This document shows, piece after piece, positions 8,799 to 17,581 of a stretch of DNA of 64,000 nt (within the stretch, counting starts at the first letter, position 1; each line of letters begins with the position of its first letter). This stretch comes from JBFHIJ01 sp041596515. GTDB taxonomy: Bacteria > Bacteroidota > Ignavibacteria > Kapaibacteriales > UBA2268. Both the position numbers and the translations under genes were made by a program. Under the pieces are notes generated by a model that saw only the letters and a list, made by a program, of their open reading frames with translations, searched no databases and was not told the origin of the DNA. The DNA is taken from positions 85,789-149,788 of the forward strand of contig JBFHIJ010000003.1 in assembly GCA_041596515.1 (NCBI GenBank). The letters run 5' to 3'.

Positions 8799-9710
8799 AT
8801 GATAATGTATAATCTTACTGCTATAAATATAAAAGACCTGAAGACTGAAATGCTTCATAACTTAAAATATCCCAATACAGAGGAAGGATTTAATCAATAC
8901 AGATTAGATTCGTTAGACTCTCTGTGGGTAAAGTATCAGGAACGACTTAGCAACTGCAGAAAGGAGTCGTCTGAGGGTAATGTACATAAATTTAGAATCA
9001 GTAATCGCAGGTTTTTAGCTTCAGTTGACATGATTAGTACTATTTATACATCTAAGTATTTGGAAGAATTACGAAAATTGTTAAAACTGCAACTTAAAAT
9101 ATTTTCTAATCTTCGAGACACTCAGGTGATGATTAACTCTATAACTAAGATTAGAAAAAACTATTCAGTTTTTGATTTTTTCTATTATGAGCTACTTGCT
9201 TGGGAGCAATCTTATATAAAAAAAATAGAAAAGAAGATAAAAAGAGTGAGTAAAAAAGAGATAGAAGCTCTTATCTTCTTTATAAGAATGGATTTAGATG
9301 CTACTTTTACTAAAGATAGTGCTACTTTTGAAGAAGCCATTCAAGTAATAAGTGATGTGTTTGCTGACTTACAGATAAAATTGCAATCTGTGGATAGTGC
9401 AATCCCACAAACAATTCATGATGTTCGATTGCAGTTTAAAAAATTTAGATATATGGTAGAAGCATTTGTGGTAGCCAATGATTTGCCTGAAGATTATATT
9501 AAATCTTTAGCTGACTACCAGTCCTTAATGGGCGAAGTGCAAGATGCGGAAGTCCTCATTAGTCGCTTCAGGGAGTATGTTTATGCTCAGGATAATCCGG
9601 GAGACATTGTTTGGATCAATGCAATTAAAGTACTGGAAGAGCGACTAACTGAAAAAATTCGTAATTTTATGGAACACAAAGATAGATTAAATACTTTTTG
9701 GAATCTATAA
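8799..9710 (+). CDS. CHAD domain protein (polyphosphate-binding family)
   Basis: An alpha-helical CHAD domain of about 300 residues. Its two conserved basic helices are visible: VHKFRISNRRFLA near residue 65 and IHDVRLQFKKFRY near residue 205. CHAD domains bind polyphosphate. The gene lies one base before trkH and is followed by trkA, so all three are probably one operon linking polyphosphate, the main intracellular anion store, with potassium uptake. The frame is open to a TTG at 8772; ATG codons at 8799 and 8805 are likelier starts, and no good ribosome binding site separates them. Confidence 0.85.
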   Translation: MIMYNLTAINIKDLKTEMLHNLKYPNTEEGFNQYRLDSLDSLWVKYQERLSNCRKESSEGNVHKFRISNRRFLASVDMISTIYTSKYLEELRKLLKLQLKIFSNLRDTQVMINSITKIRKNYSVFDFFYYELLAWEQSYIKKIEKKIKRVSKKEIEALIFFIRMDLDATFTKDSATFEEAIQVISDVFADLQIKLQSVDSAIPQTIHDVRLQFKKFRYMVEAFVVANDLPEDYIKSLADYQSLMGEVQDAEVLISRFREYVYAQDNPGDIVWINAIKVLEERLTEKIRNFMEHKDRLNTFWNL

Positions 9711-9711
9711 A

Positions 9712-11493
9712 TTGCTACCCTTTTTTGATATTAAAAAAACCGAAACTATAAAACGATGGTTAGATCGCTTTCTGATTTTCCTAAGTTTGTTAGCCATTAT
9801 TTCGCTATTGCTTATTCTGGGTTATCGACTTTCAGCGTTTTGGTTTGATTTAATTGTTTATGCAACAGATGCCATTGTGGTTCTATTTGCTGCACAGGAG
9901 ATATTCCGTTGGTTTTTAGTAAAAGCCCATAAGAAGTATTTGCGAGAGCGGTGGATAGAGAACTTCTTTACTTTACTAATTATATTGGGTACTGTATTTC
10001 CTCAAGAGATATTCTTTTTTTTGGAATTCCTTTTTCCTGATTTTGACCCAAAGAAGATTACTATACTCTATTTAGCCACATTTGAGCTAAGTGTAATTTT
10101 AGTCTCTATTCTAAAAGTGCTACGCTACAATCACCTTGTATCGCGTTTAAAACTCCATCCAGGGTCGCTATTTGCACTTAGTTTTCTTATAGTTATTGTG
10201 ATGGGAACTATATTATTGTTACTTCCTAAAGCAACATTGCCGGGGCATTCTTTAAATTTTACTGATGCACTATTTACGTCTACCAGTGCGGTTTGCGTTA
10301 CAGGTCTTTCTACGATTGTAGTCCCCGATACTCTTTCTACATTTGGCAAAGGTATACTTTTCTTCTTGATTCAGGTTGGTGGGTTAGGCGTGATGACTTT
10401 GACCACATTTTTTGCTGCATTATTTGCCGGCGGACTTTCTTTTCGTTTTAGAGTAATGATGCGTGATATGCTTAGCCAGGAGAACATAAGTCAAGTATGG
10501 TCTATCTTATCAAAAATTATCATATTCACTGCCATATTTGAAATTGCAGGAGCTTTGTTTTTATATTGGTCGCTGGGTGGCACATTTGCCGAATTTGATA
10601 GAACTATATTCTATGATTGTGTGTTCCATAGCGTTTCAGCTTTTTGTAATGCGGGCTTTTCTCTTTATCCATCGGGTTTGATGCAGGGAAATGTTGCCAA
10701 TAACTATTCTTATTTAAGCACTATCATGATATTGATTGTTGCCGGAGGATTGGGATTCGGTGTATTTGCAAATTTTGTAATGCAAAAACCATGGATTCGT
10801 CGCACAAAAAGGAATGGGCTAAGGTTCTCAATGCAAACAAGAATAGTAATTGTTACTACAATTATTCTGATTGTTATAGGTATGATTTTGATATACCTTT
10901 CTGATAGTATGGGGTCTTTAAAGAATTTATCTGAGTTAGAGAAGATTTTTCAGGCATTGTTTTGGTCGGTTACAGCAAGGACTGCCGGCTTTAATGCTAT
11001 GGATACTTCCACTATCGCTCCAGCAGCAATGATGATAATAATTATTCTTATGTGGATTGGTGCATCTCCGGGCTCTACAGGGGGTGGTATTAAGACCACA
11101 ACCCTTGCGATAACTTTTTTAGCATTGATTAATCAAATTCGTGGGAATGAAAAAATCAGAGTTTTTAAAAGAGAAGTTGCTCCGGAGAGTATAAAGCGTG
11201 CATTTTTGGTTATTATTTCTTCGTTGCTGGCTTTAGGGATTGGTTCTACTGCTTTAGTGTGGGCAGAGTCAGGCAAGGATACGATGGCTTTAATCTTTGA
11301 AGCTACATCTGCGATTAGCACAGTAGGTCTAAGTAGAGGAGTGACTCCGGATTTATCTTTTACAGGAAAATATATTATTATTATGCTTATGTTTATAGGT
11401 AGAATTGGTGTGCTGGCATTTCTATTATCATTTCACAATCCCGGCGAATCGCCTAAATATAATCTTCCAACAGAAAATATAATTGTAGGATAA
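9712..11493 (+). CDS. Potassium uptake channel subunit, TrkH/KtrB family, with N-terminal extension
   Basis: Inner-membrane K+ translocating subunit. The core begins near residue 145 (LHPGSLFALSFL) and shows the pore-loop signatures TSTSAVCVTGLS, HSVSAFCNAGFS, VTARTAGFN and TSAISTVGLS, plus the SPGSTGGG segment typical of KtrB/TrkH. Ahead of it are about 145 extra residues with four hydrophobic segments, ending in a basic helix (VLRYNHLVSRLK) that recalls a voltage-sensor S4. The start is a TTG at 9712, one base after the CHAD stop and preceded by GGAATC; no ATG occurs until deep in the protein. It works with the following RCK subunit. Confidence 0.9.
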   Translation: MLPFFDIKKTETIKRWLDRFLIFLSLLAIISLLLILGYRLSAFWFDLIVYATDAIVVLFAAQEIFRWFLVKAHKKYLRERWIENFFTLLIILGTVFPQEIFFFLEFLFPDFDPKKITILYLATFELSVILVSILKVLRYNHLVSRLKLHPGSLFALSFLIVIVMGTILLLLPKATLPGHSLNFTDALFTSTSAVCVTGLSTIVVPDTLSTFGKGILFFLIQVGGLGVMTLTTFFAALFAGGLSFRFRVMMRDMLSQENISQVWSILSKIIIFTAIFEIAGALFLYWSLGGTFAEFDRTIFYDCVFHSVSAFCNAGFSLYPSGLMQGNVANNYSYLSTIMILIVAGGLGFGVFANFVMQKPWIRRTKRNGLRFSMQTRIVIVTTIILIVIGMILIYLSDSMGSLKNLSELEKIFQALFWSVTARTAGFNAMDTSTIAPAAMMIIIILMWIGASPGSTGGGIKTTTLAITFLALINQIRGNEKIRVFKREVAPESIKRAFLVIISSLLALGIGSTALVWAESGKDTMALIFEATSAISTVGLSRGVTPDLSFTGKYIIIMLMFIGRIGVLAFLLSFHNPGESPKYNLPTENIIVG

Positions 11494-11497
11494 AAAT

Positions 11498-12184
11498 ATG
11501 TCTGTTAAAAAATTCTGTATTATTGGACTTGGATACTTTGGTGCTAATTTAGCTTTAGACCTTACTGACGAAGGTGCTGAAGTAATCGCGATAGATATAG
11601 ATGTAGATAAAGTGGCACCCCTGAAAGATAAGGTTACTATGGCGGTGCAAGCGGATGCGATGGACGTAAAAGCCTTGACCAGCTTGGGCATTGAAGATAT
11701 GGATGCCGTAATAGTTGCGATTGGTGAAGGATTTGAAAGTAGCATTACTACCACTGCAGTATTGCAGGAGATAGGAGTTAAAAAGATAATAAATCGTGTC
11801 ATTTCTCCTGTACATGAACGCTTACTTAAGCTGATGGGTATCAAAGAGCTGATAGTGCCGGAAGCTTACGCTGCCAGCAAAATGGCAGAACGCCTCATGA
11901 TACCTGGGCTCATCGAATCTTTTGAGATTACTAAAGAGTATGGAATATTTGAAGTGGAAGTTCCTAACTTTCTGATTGGAAAGTCCTTAACCGAAGTCGA
12001 GCTAAGGCAAAAATATGACCTAAACCTTGTAACCGTAAAAAGAAAAGCAATATCAAAAGGTATATTTTCTTCAAAGGAAGAATATATTGTTACTGGCGTA
12101 CCGGAGCCAACTCTTATATTTGCAGACAATGATATATTAGTTCTCTTCGGAAAAGAAAAGAATTTTATTAAATTGCTTGATTAG
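11498..12184 (+). CDS. Potassium uptake regulatory subunit, KtrA/TrkA RCK protein
   Basis: Cytoplasmic gating ring subunit of the preceding channel. The N-terminal RCK domain has the Rossmann loop GLGYFG and the acidic strand end AIDID; the C-terminal RCK_C domain starts near residue 145 (EVEVPNFLIGKSL). At 228 residues with one RCK_N and one RCK_C it is the short KtrA form, unlike the tandem TrkA at 41651-42991. It starts four bases after the channel gene, so co-translation is likely. Confidence 0.93.
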   Translation: MSVKKFCIIGLGYFGANLALDLTDEGAEVIAIDIDVDKVAPLKDKVTMAVQADAMDVKALTSLGIEDMDAVIVAIGEGFESSITTTAVLQEIGVKKIINRVISPVHERLLKLMGIKELIVPEAYAASKMAERLMIPGLIESFEITKEYGIFEVEVPNFLIGKSLTEVELRQKYDLNLVTVKRKAISKGIFSSKEEYIVTGVPEPTLIFADNDILVLFGKEKNFIKLLD

Positions 12185-12294
12185 GATTTCAACATAATAC
12201 TATTGCTTAAATAGATTATAAATCTAAGTAATGTTTTAAGTAGAACTTAGTGCTAATTTATCATTTTATTCAACGTTAAACATGCAAAAATGCT

Positions 12295-14088
12295 ATGAAG
12301 CTTATAGTTATATATATTAGTCTCTGCTTATCTATTATATCTACTACACTTGCTAATCAGTGGTCAGTGCTGAGAAATATTACCGAACTGAATTCTGGAA
12401 GTGCCGAGTTGGCTCCTGCATTTAATATATACGAGAATAAGCTTTACTTCAATTCTGACAGGCTTAAAACTTCTTATTACTATATTTCAGACTTATTACA
12501 GGATTCCACTTTCAGTAAGCCGGACTTGCTTGATGGAGATATTAACCAAAAAAGAGATAACAGAGCTTATATTTCGTTTTATGCAATGGACGAAGCTTAC
12601 GTATCAGTTTTTAAACAAACGGCTACCTATCCTGTAATGAATATACATAAGGCTCTGAAACGTAAGCAACAATGGCAAAAACCCTACCTTTTGGATAGCC
12701 TTCAGTCAGATGTATTTACTGCTCAGGCGACTGTTTCGCCGGATAAATCTTTTCTGATTTTTGTTAGTAATAGATTATCTAATTACTCTGATACTGATTT
12801 GTGGATTGCATTCCGTCAGTCAAATGATACTTGGGGAAATGCTATGCCACTTGAAGAACTTAACTCTTCGGGTAACGAAATTACACCATTTCTTGCATCT
12901 TCTGACACTTTATATTTTGCATCTAATGGTCAGGCAGGGCAGGGAGGTTATGACCTGTTTATATCTTTGAGATATGACGCAAAATGGTCTGTTCCTCGCC
13001 CGCTTAATGGTTTAAATACTGAGTTTGACGAATCGGACTTTACTATTTTACCCAATGATCTTGCTATGTTTGCTTCCAATAGACCTGGCGCCATCGGCAA
13101 TTTAGATTTATTTCTGGCAGGTAAGATATCAGAAAGTTCTATAAATGGAGAAACAAATGTAGAGTACCAAATATCTGCATTAGTAGCTGATATAGAAATA
13201 TTTAGAAAAGAAGAATACTCAATCTGCTCGTTTTCTTCGAGTTTCACAAAGGAATATCTTACAGGTAAGAGTAAAAATAAATTTCAGACGGAATACTGCG
13301 ACCAAACTTTCAAAATCATTCTTTCGGAAATAAGGCTGTCCGGTTCCGAAGTAGAAATACGATGTAGTAAAGACTTTGATGTTCAGTCACTTATCTCAAT
13401 GATTGAATCCAAACTAAGCTCAAGCATATCTGCAAAAGTAGTATATACTGATGCAGATTACATTTCAATAAGCGTATCAAAACAGCAGAATTATTCTCAT
13501 GTAGAAATTGTAAACAGTAAAACTACTGCAGACCCTCCTATTTTAGAGCTGTTTCTCAATGCGCGCCCGGAAGACGAGGTGAAGCATTGGAAAGTAGTTG
13601 CAACTATTGGTGAGGAGCACGAAACAATATACAACAGTGATAAATATGCCCGCAAATTATCATATAATTTAGGCACACAGTTAGATGCCCTATGGGAAGT
13701 AGACTCACTAAATATTAAGTTAATTGGATTAGACACTAAGCAACTCCAAGGAAATAGTGACTATTCCTTTATCCTCAATAAGAAAAAGCTCAGGAATAGA
13801 ACCTCTATAGAATACCTTGGAAAAATGCACGAAGAATATTTTTTAGATTTGTCAGATGTAAACAGCTCATCTAATAAAGAAGTAATTGCCATGATGTTAC
13901 AAAATTCTTTTCTGACGAAAAGGCTACAAATTATATTTCCTAATGGCAGAGATGTGGAAGCTGCAAAATTAAAAGGCATTTTGATATCAGAGTTCGGTTT
14001 CAAAAAGAAAGACATTTCGATGCAAGAAGGCGACAATAAGCTTGGATTAAACTTCTTAACCAGAATCCTCGCAGAAAAGAATTTTTAG
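12295..14088 (+). CDS. Secreted PD40/WD40-like beta-propeller protein
   Basis: A signal peptide (about residues 1-20, ending TTLA) is followed by a propeller of PD40-type repeats: SPDKSFLIFVSNR, ITPFLASSDTLYFASNG with GYDLF, and FTILPNDLAMFASNRPG with LDLF. These resemble the N-terminal halves of Pal/OmpA-linked PD40 proteins of the Bacteroidota/Chlorobiota. The second half (about residues 290-597) is not recognised; its last 70 residues (NSFLTKRLQIIFPNGRD...) recur as a truncated copy at 62055-62288. Likely periplasmic or cell-envelope attached. It starts about 110 bases after trkA and may have its own promoter. Confidence 0.75.
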   Translation: MKLIVIYISLCLSIISTTLANQWSVLRNITELNSGSAELAPAFNIYENKLYFNSDRLKTSYYYISDLLQDSTFSKPDLLDGDINQKRDNRAYISFYAMDEAYVSVFKQTATYPVMNIHKALKRKQQWQKPYLLDSLQSDVFTAQATVSPDKSFLIFVSNRLSNYSDTDLWIAFRQSNDTWGNAMPLEELNSSGNEITPFLASSDTLYFASNGQAGQGGYDLFISLRYDAKWSVPRPLNGLNTEFDESDFTILPNDLAMFASNRPGAIGNLDLFLAGKISESSINGETNVEYQISALVADIEIFRKEEYSICSFSSSFTKEYLTGKSKNKFQTEYCDQTFKIILSEIRLSGSEVEIRCSKDFDVQSLISMIESKLSSSISAKVVYTDADYISISVSKQQNYSHVEIVNSKTTADPPILELFLNARPEDEVKHWKVVATIGEEHETIYNSDKYARKLSYNLGTQLDALWEVDSLNIKLIGLDTKQLQGNSDYSFILNKKKLRNRTSIEYLGKMHEEYFLDLSDVNSSSNKEVIAMMLQNSFLTKRLQIIFPNGRDVEAAKLKGILISEFGFKKKDISMQEGDNKLGLNFLTRILAEKNF

Positions 14089-14326
14089 ATGCCGAACTAT
14101 GTTTTGAACTTGGATGTTTTTAACTCAGGAACATAAAGCTAACCACAAATAATATATGTTTATACTAAATACCTGCTGTAATCTTGGTACAATTGACTAT
14201 ATTTGTAATTCTATTTTTGACGAGATAAAAATAATTTATCCCCAAAAATATGGAAAAAGTTTTGCAGAATCATTATATCTACTTATATTTGTTTTCTCTA
14301 TAAAATAGTATTTTGGAGTTAAGGCA

Positions 14327-14506
14327 ATGGCTAAGAAAGATCAGAGAATCCAAGTTACGTTGGAATGCACAGAAGCCAAAAAAAATGGCGTTCCTGCATC
14401 TAGATATACTACTATGAAAAATAAGCAAAATACTCCGGAACGTATTGAATTAAAAAAATACAATCCATTTTTGCGTAAGCACACAGTGCATAAAGAAATC
14501 AAGTAG
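14327..14506 (+). CDS. rpmG: 50S ribosomal protein bL33
   Basis: A 59-residue basic protein beginning MAKKDQRIQVTLECTEAKKN and ending with the family pattern LKKYNPFLRKHTVHKEIK. It belongs to the zinc-free (C-minus) type, because the paired Cys motifs are absent; only one Cys remains. A ribosome binding site GGAG lies eight bases before the ATG, and an intrinsic terminator follows directly, so it is a single-gene transcript. Confidence 0.96.
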   Translation: MAKKDQRIQVTLECTEAKKNGVPASRYTTMKNKQNTPERIELKKYNPFLRKHTVHKEIK

Positions 14507-14530
14507 TTACGGTTTCTCAAAAAAGATTTA

Positions 14531-14566
14531 AAGAGGCAAGCAGATTTTAAAATTCGCTTGCCTTTT
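14531..14566 (+). terminator. Intrinsic terminator of rpmG
   Basis: Stem GGCAAGC (14535-14541)/GCTTGCC (14556-14562), flanked by AAGA and TTTTA, with a 14-base loop. About 25 bases after the stop codon. Confidence 0.8.
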
Positions 14567-14687
14567 ATCATTTCTATTTGCTTCTCTCGGGTATGACGGC
14601 AATGGCTGAAACAAATAATCTGATATAAGATATTTTTTCCTTACATTGCATATCCTGAATATTTATAACTTAAATGATAAGACATAC

Positions 14688-15950
14688 ATGGATAAATTAG
14701 TTATAGAAGGTGGTCATAGACTATCCGGCAGAATAAAAGTTTCAGGTGCAAAAAATGGCTCTTTGGCTCTAATGCCTGCAGCTTTACTTGCACCCGGCAT
14801 ATACCATTTGAAAAATACACCTAACTTACGCGATGTGTGGACGATGTCCCGCTTATTAGGTTCTTTAGGTGCATTCGCAGAGCTTAACGACGACGAACTC
14901 TTTTTGGATACAAGCAAAATAAACAGTGTAGAAGCTCCTTATGAGCATGTAAAGAAAATGCGTGCTTCGTTTTATGTGTTAGGTCCTTTAGTGGCTCGCT
15001 ACGGAGAAGCAAGAGTTTCTCTGCCCGGCGGTTGTGCGTGGGGGCCACGTCCTGTGGATCTGCACTTAAAAGGTTTAGAAAAATTAGGTGCAGAAGTTTC
15101 GCTCGAAAAAGGCTATGTGATTGCTAAAGCTAAAAAACTTAAAGGTGCAAAGTTTCACTTTGATGTATCAAGTGTAGGAGCTACCGGCAATGTGCTTATG
15201 GCGGCAACACTTGCCAGCGGTACAACTGTCCTCTCAAACGCTGCTGCTGAACCTGAAATAACAGCTTTAGCAAGAATGCTTGTCAAAATGGGAGCAAAAA
15301 TAGAAGGCATTGGTACAACTGAGCTTATAATCGAAGGTGTAGACGAACTAAGACCGGTAGATGAAACTACAATCCCGGATAGAATAGAAGCTGCGACTTA
15401 TCTAATGGCAGCTGCTATGACTGGTGGAAATATCGAGTTAGAAAATGTAAATCCGTATCACCTGTCTGCAGTTATTGCGAAACTGGAAGAGTCAGGTTGC
15501 GAAATAGATGTAAATAGTGATACAATCAGACTTCAGGCTGGAAAAGAGATTATACCTGTAGACATTACAACTTCGGTCTATCCTGGCATCCCTACCGATA
15601 TTCAAGCCCAGTGGACTGCTTATATGCTTATGGCAAAAGGGACTTCCAGAGTTACAGACACTGTTTATTTTGACCGATTTAAGCATGTACCGGAACTTAC
15701 TCGCTTAGGTGCCGACATTGAAGTAGTGGATAATACAGCTTTAGTCAAAGGCGGCAATAAATTAGAAGGCGCTACAGTTATGTCTTCAGATTTGAGAGCA
15801 AGTGCTTCCTTAATCTTAGCCGCTCTTGCTGCTAAAGGTTCTACAGAGGTACTCAGAGTTTATCACCTTGACAGAGGATATGAGAAGCTAGAAGAGAAGT
15901 TGAATTCTGTAGGTGCAAAAATCAGAAGAATACGTACAGAACTTATCTAA
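14688..15950 (+). CDS. murA: UDP-N-acetylglucosamine 1-carboxyvinyltransferase
   Basis: First committed step of peptidoglycan synthesis: transfers enolpyruvate from PEP to UDP-GlcNAc in the cytoplasm. The catalytic loop PGGCAWGPRP places Cys116 at the Cys115 position of E. coli MurA, so a fosfomycin-sensitive enzyme is expected. SGAKNGSLALMPAALLA near the N-terminus supplies the conserved Lys-Asn. 420 residues is the standard length. The frame is open to a TTG at 14646, but the ATG at 14688 (MDKLVIEGG) matches the family start. A terminator follows. Confidence 0.96.
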   Translation: MDKLVIEGGHRLSGRIKVSGAKNGSLALMPAALLAPGIYHLKNTPNLRDVWTMSRLLGSLGAFAELNDDELFLDTSKINSVEAPYEHVKKMRASFYVLGPLVARYGEARVSLPGGCAWGPRPVDLHLKGLEKLGAEVSLEKGYVIAKAKKLKGAKFHFDVSSVGATGNVLMAATLASGTTVLSNAAAEPEITALARMLVKMGAKIEGIGTTELIIEGVDELRPVDETTIPDRIEAATYLMAAAMTGGNIELENVNPYHLSAVIAKLEESGCEIDVNSDTIRLQAGKEIIPVDITTSVYPGIPTDIQAQWTAYMLMAKGTSRVTDTVYFDRFKHVPELTRLGADIEVVDNTALVKGGNKLEGATVMSSDLRASASLILAALAAKGSTEVLRVYHLDRGYEKLEEKLNSVGAKIRRIRTELI

Positions 15951-15978
15951 CTAGCTTTTATAAAGCCTATACTTTTAA

Positions 15979-16015
15979 AAAAGAAGATATACCTGAAAAT
16001 GGTATGTCTTCTTTT
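15979..16015 (+). terminator. Intrinsic terminator of murA
   Basis: 15-bp stem AAAAGAAGATATACC (15979-15993)/GGTATGTCTTCTTTT (16001-16015) with one G-T pair and a seven-base loop, ending in TTTT. Confidence 0.8.
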
Positions 16016-16020
16016 CGATT

Positions 16021-16117
16021 TATCCCGGAATTTGTCATTAGAAAACAAGCTTGCTCCTTGGTTCTACGAGCATTTACAGCATCTAACTGCAAGGCCATGT
16101 TAAGGGATTTGGGTTTA
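16021..16117 (-). repeat. Dispersed repeat, internally deleted copy C (reverse)
   Basis: A short reverse-strand copy. It has the right end (TATCCCGGAATTTGTCATTA), then jumps to the GCTCCTTGGTTCTACG and CATTTACAGCA blocks of the left half, then a degraded left end (GGGATTTGGGTTTA). The central ~80 bases with the TTACGTAA and CAAGGGG/CCCCTTG elements are missing. Confidence 0.7.
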
Positions 16118-16196
16118 TTGTAATCGGTGTATGGGATTACTTGTAGAAACTGAGTATATTTGCAAGAGATATATTAACTTTGGTTAGAGAATATTT

Positions 16197-17081
16197 ATGT
16201 TTTATATGATTATTTCATTTTTGCTTTTCTTGGCTATATTGTACGGAACATTTATTTTGGCATTTAGCAAATCAAAACGTAAAAAAGGGACTATGATGCA
16301 GGCAGAGCACAAAACGTTTCTGCAAAATAATGTTGTTTTTTATAACTCTCTTACTGACACCGAAAAATTATCTTTTGAATCGCGTGTACAGGATTTTTTA
16401 GCAAACTGTAAAGTGACAGGCATAAGCTGTGATATAGATGATACAGATAGGCTTTTAGTTGCATCCAGTGCGATAATACCTGTCTTTTATTTCCCTGAGT
16501 GGCGATATTACAACTTAGAGGAAGTGTTGGTTTATCCAGATAGATTTAATGATAAATATGGAGTTGGAGCTGCGGATAGCAACATACTTGGCATGGTTGG
16601 AACAGGTGTGATGAACGGCAAAATGATTATTTCAAAAAAATCGCTTCAAGAGGGGTTCTCTATAGAAAATGACAAAAAAAATACTGCTATACATGAATTT
16701 GTCCATCTGATAGACAAGACTGACGGAGCTGTAGACGGGGTGCCAAAAGCACTTCTACAAAAGCAATATACAATCCCGTGGTTAGACCTCATTAATCGCA
16801 AAATTGAAGAAATATCAACTCATAACTCAGATATTAATCCATACGGTGGTACAAACAATGCAGAGTTTTTTTCCGTAGCGTCTGAGTACTTTTTTGAGAG
16901 ACCTCGCCTGCTCAAAGAAAAACACCCAGAGCTATATACAATGTTAGAAAAAATATTTTCAAGCGAAATGAGCAAAAAAGAACTTAAGACCTATCATATA
17001 AAGTCTATAGGTAGAAATGACTCATGCCCATGCGGTTCAGGCAAGAAGTATAAAAAATGTTGTGGCATCAGGAAAGCATAA
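16197..17081 (+). CDS. mtfA: MtfA-family zinc metallopeptidase with C-terminal SEC-C motif
   Basis: A transmembrane segment at residues 2-22 is followed by an MtfA (YeeI/DgsA anti-repressor) peptidase domain. The zinc site is HEFVH at 166-170, with the second conserved block FFSVASEYFFERP near residue 220, and LVYPDRF ahead of it. In enterobacteria MtfA titrates the Mlc repressor and is a zinc aminopeptidase; that regulatory role need not hold here. The last ~20 residues are a SEC-C zinc motif (CPCGSGKKYKKCC), an addition absent from E. coli MtfA. Transcribed alone. Confidence 0.85.
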   Translation: MFYMIISFLLFLAILYGTFILAFSKSKRKKGTMMQAEHKTFLQNNVVFYNSLTDTEKLSFESRVQDFLANCKVTGISCDIDDTDRLLVASSAIIPVFYFPEWRYYNLEEVLVYPDRFNDKYGVGAADSNILGMVGTGVMNGKMIISKKSLQEGFSIENDKKNTAIHEFVHLIDKTDGAVDGVPKALLQKQYTIPWLDLINRKIEEISTHNSDINPYGGTNNAEFFSVASEYFFERPRLLKEKHPELYTMLEKIFSSEMSKKELKTYHIKSIGRNDSCPCGSGKKYKKCCGIRKA

Positions 17082-17357
17082 CTAAAACATAAAATACGAA
17101 TTGTGTTAAAGTGGAGTTCGCACAAAACACATAAATCTAAAGAAGGTGAGTAAACTTGTATTTTGAAAAGAAGAATAAAGATAATAAATGATTACGTTAA
17201 CGCTTATATTCCTTTGATTATTTATAATCCCCAAAAGCCTATGAGCTATAAGACATTATAAATAAAAACTACCTATTATGGTTGACAAATGCTACTTTTC
17301 GCACACCTTAACTTCCAGCTTTGTTCCTCGAATGAAAATATAGTATATTGATAAACT

Positions 17358-17379
17358 TGCAATATTGAGCGATATTGCA
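17358..17379. promoter_or_regulatory. Perfect 8-6-8 palindrome upstream of bacterioferritin
   Basis: TGCAATAT (17358-17365), six bases, then ATATTGCA (17372-17379). It looks like an operator for a dimeric regulator, about 200 bases upstream of bfr in a 500-base gap (17082-17581) that otherwise shows no gene or repeat. The regulator is unknown. Confidence 0.35.
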
Positions 17380-17581
17380 TATATTAAAACATGAAATGTA
17401 ATCATGCATTTTTATCATAAAAAGACCTCTATTAGAAGTATTACTTCAATATTTTACTTTCCCATTGTCCCTAAAAAGATTGCGTATCATCTTCAGTAGG
17501 GTGAAATGGGTTAAATATTCTGTGTCTTTGTATATTCCTCAACTTGATATATTTTTTTATACAATACAAAAAGGTGGAGAA

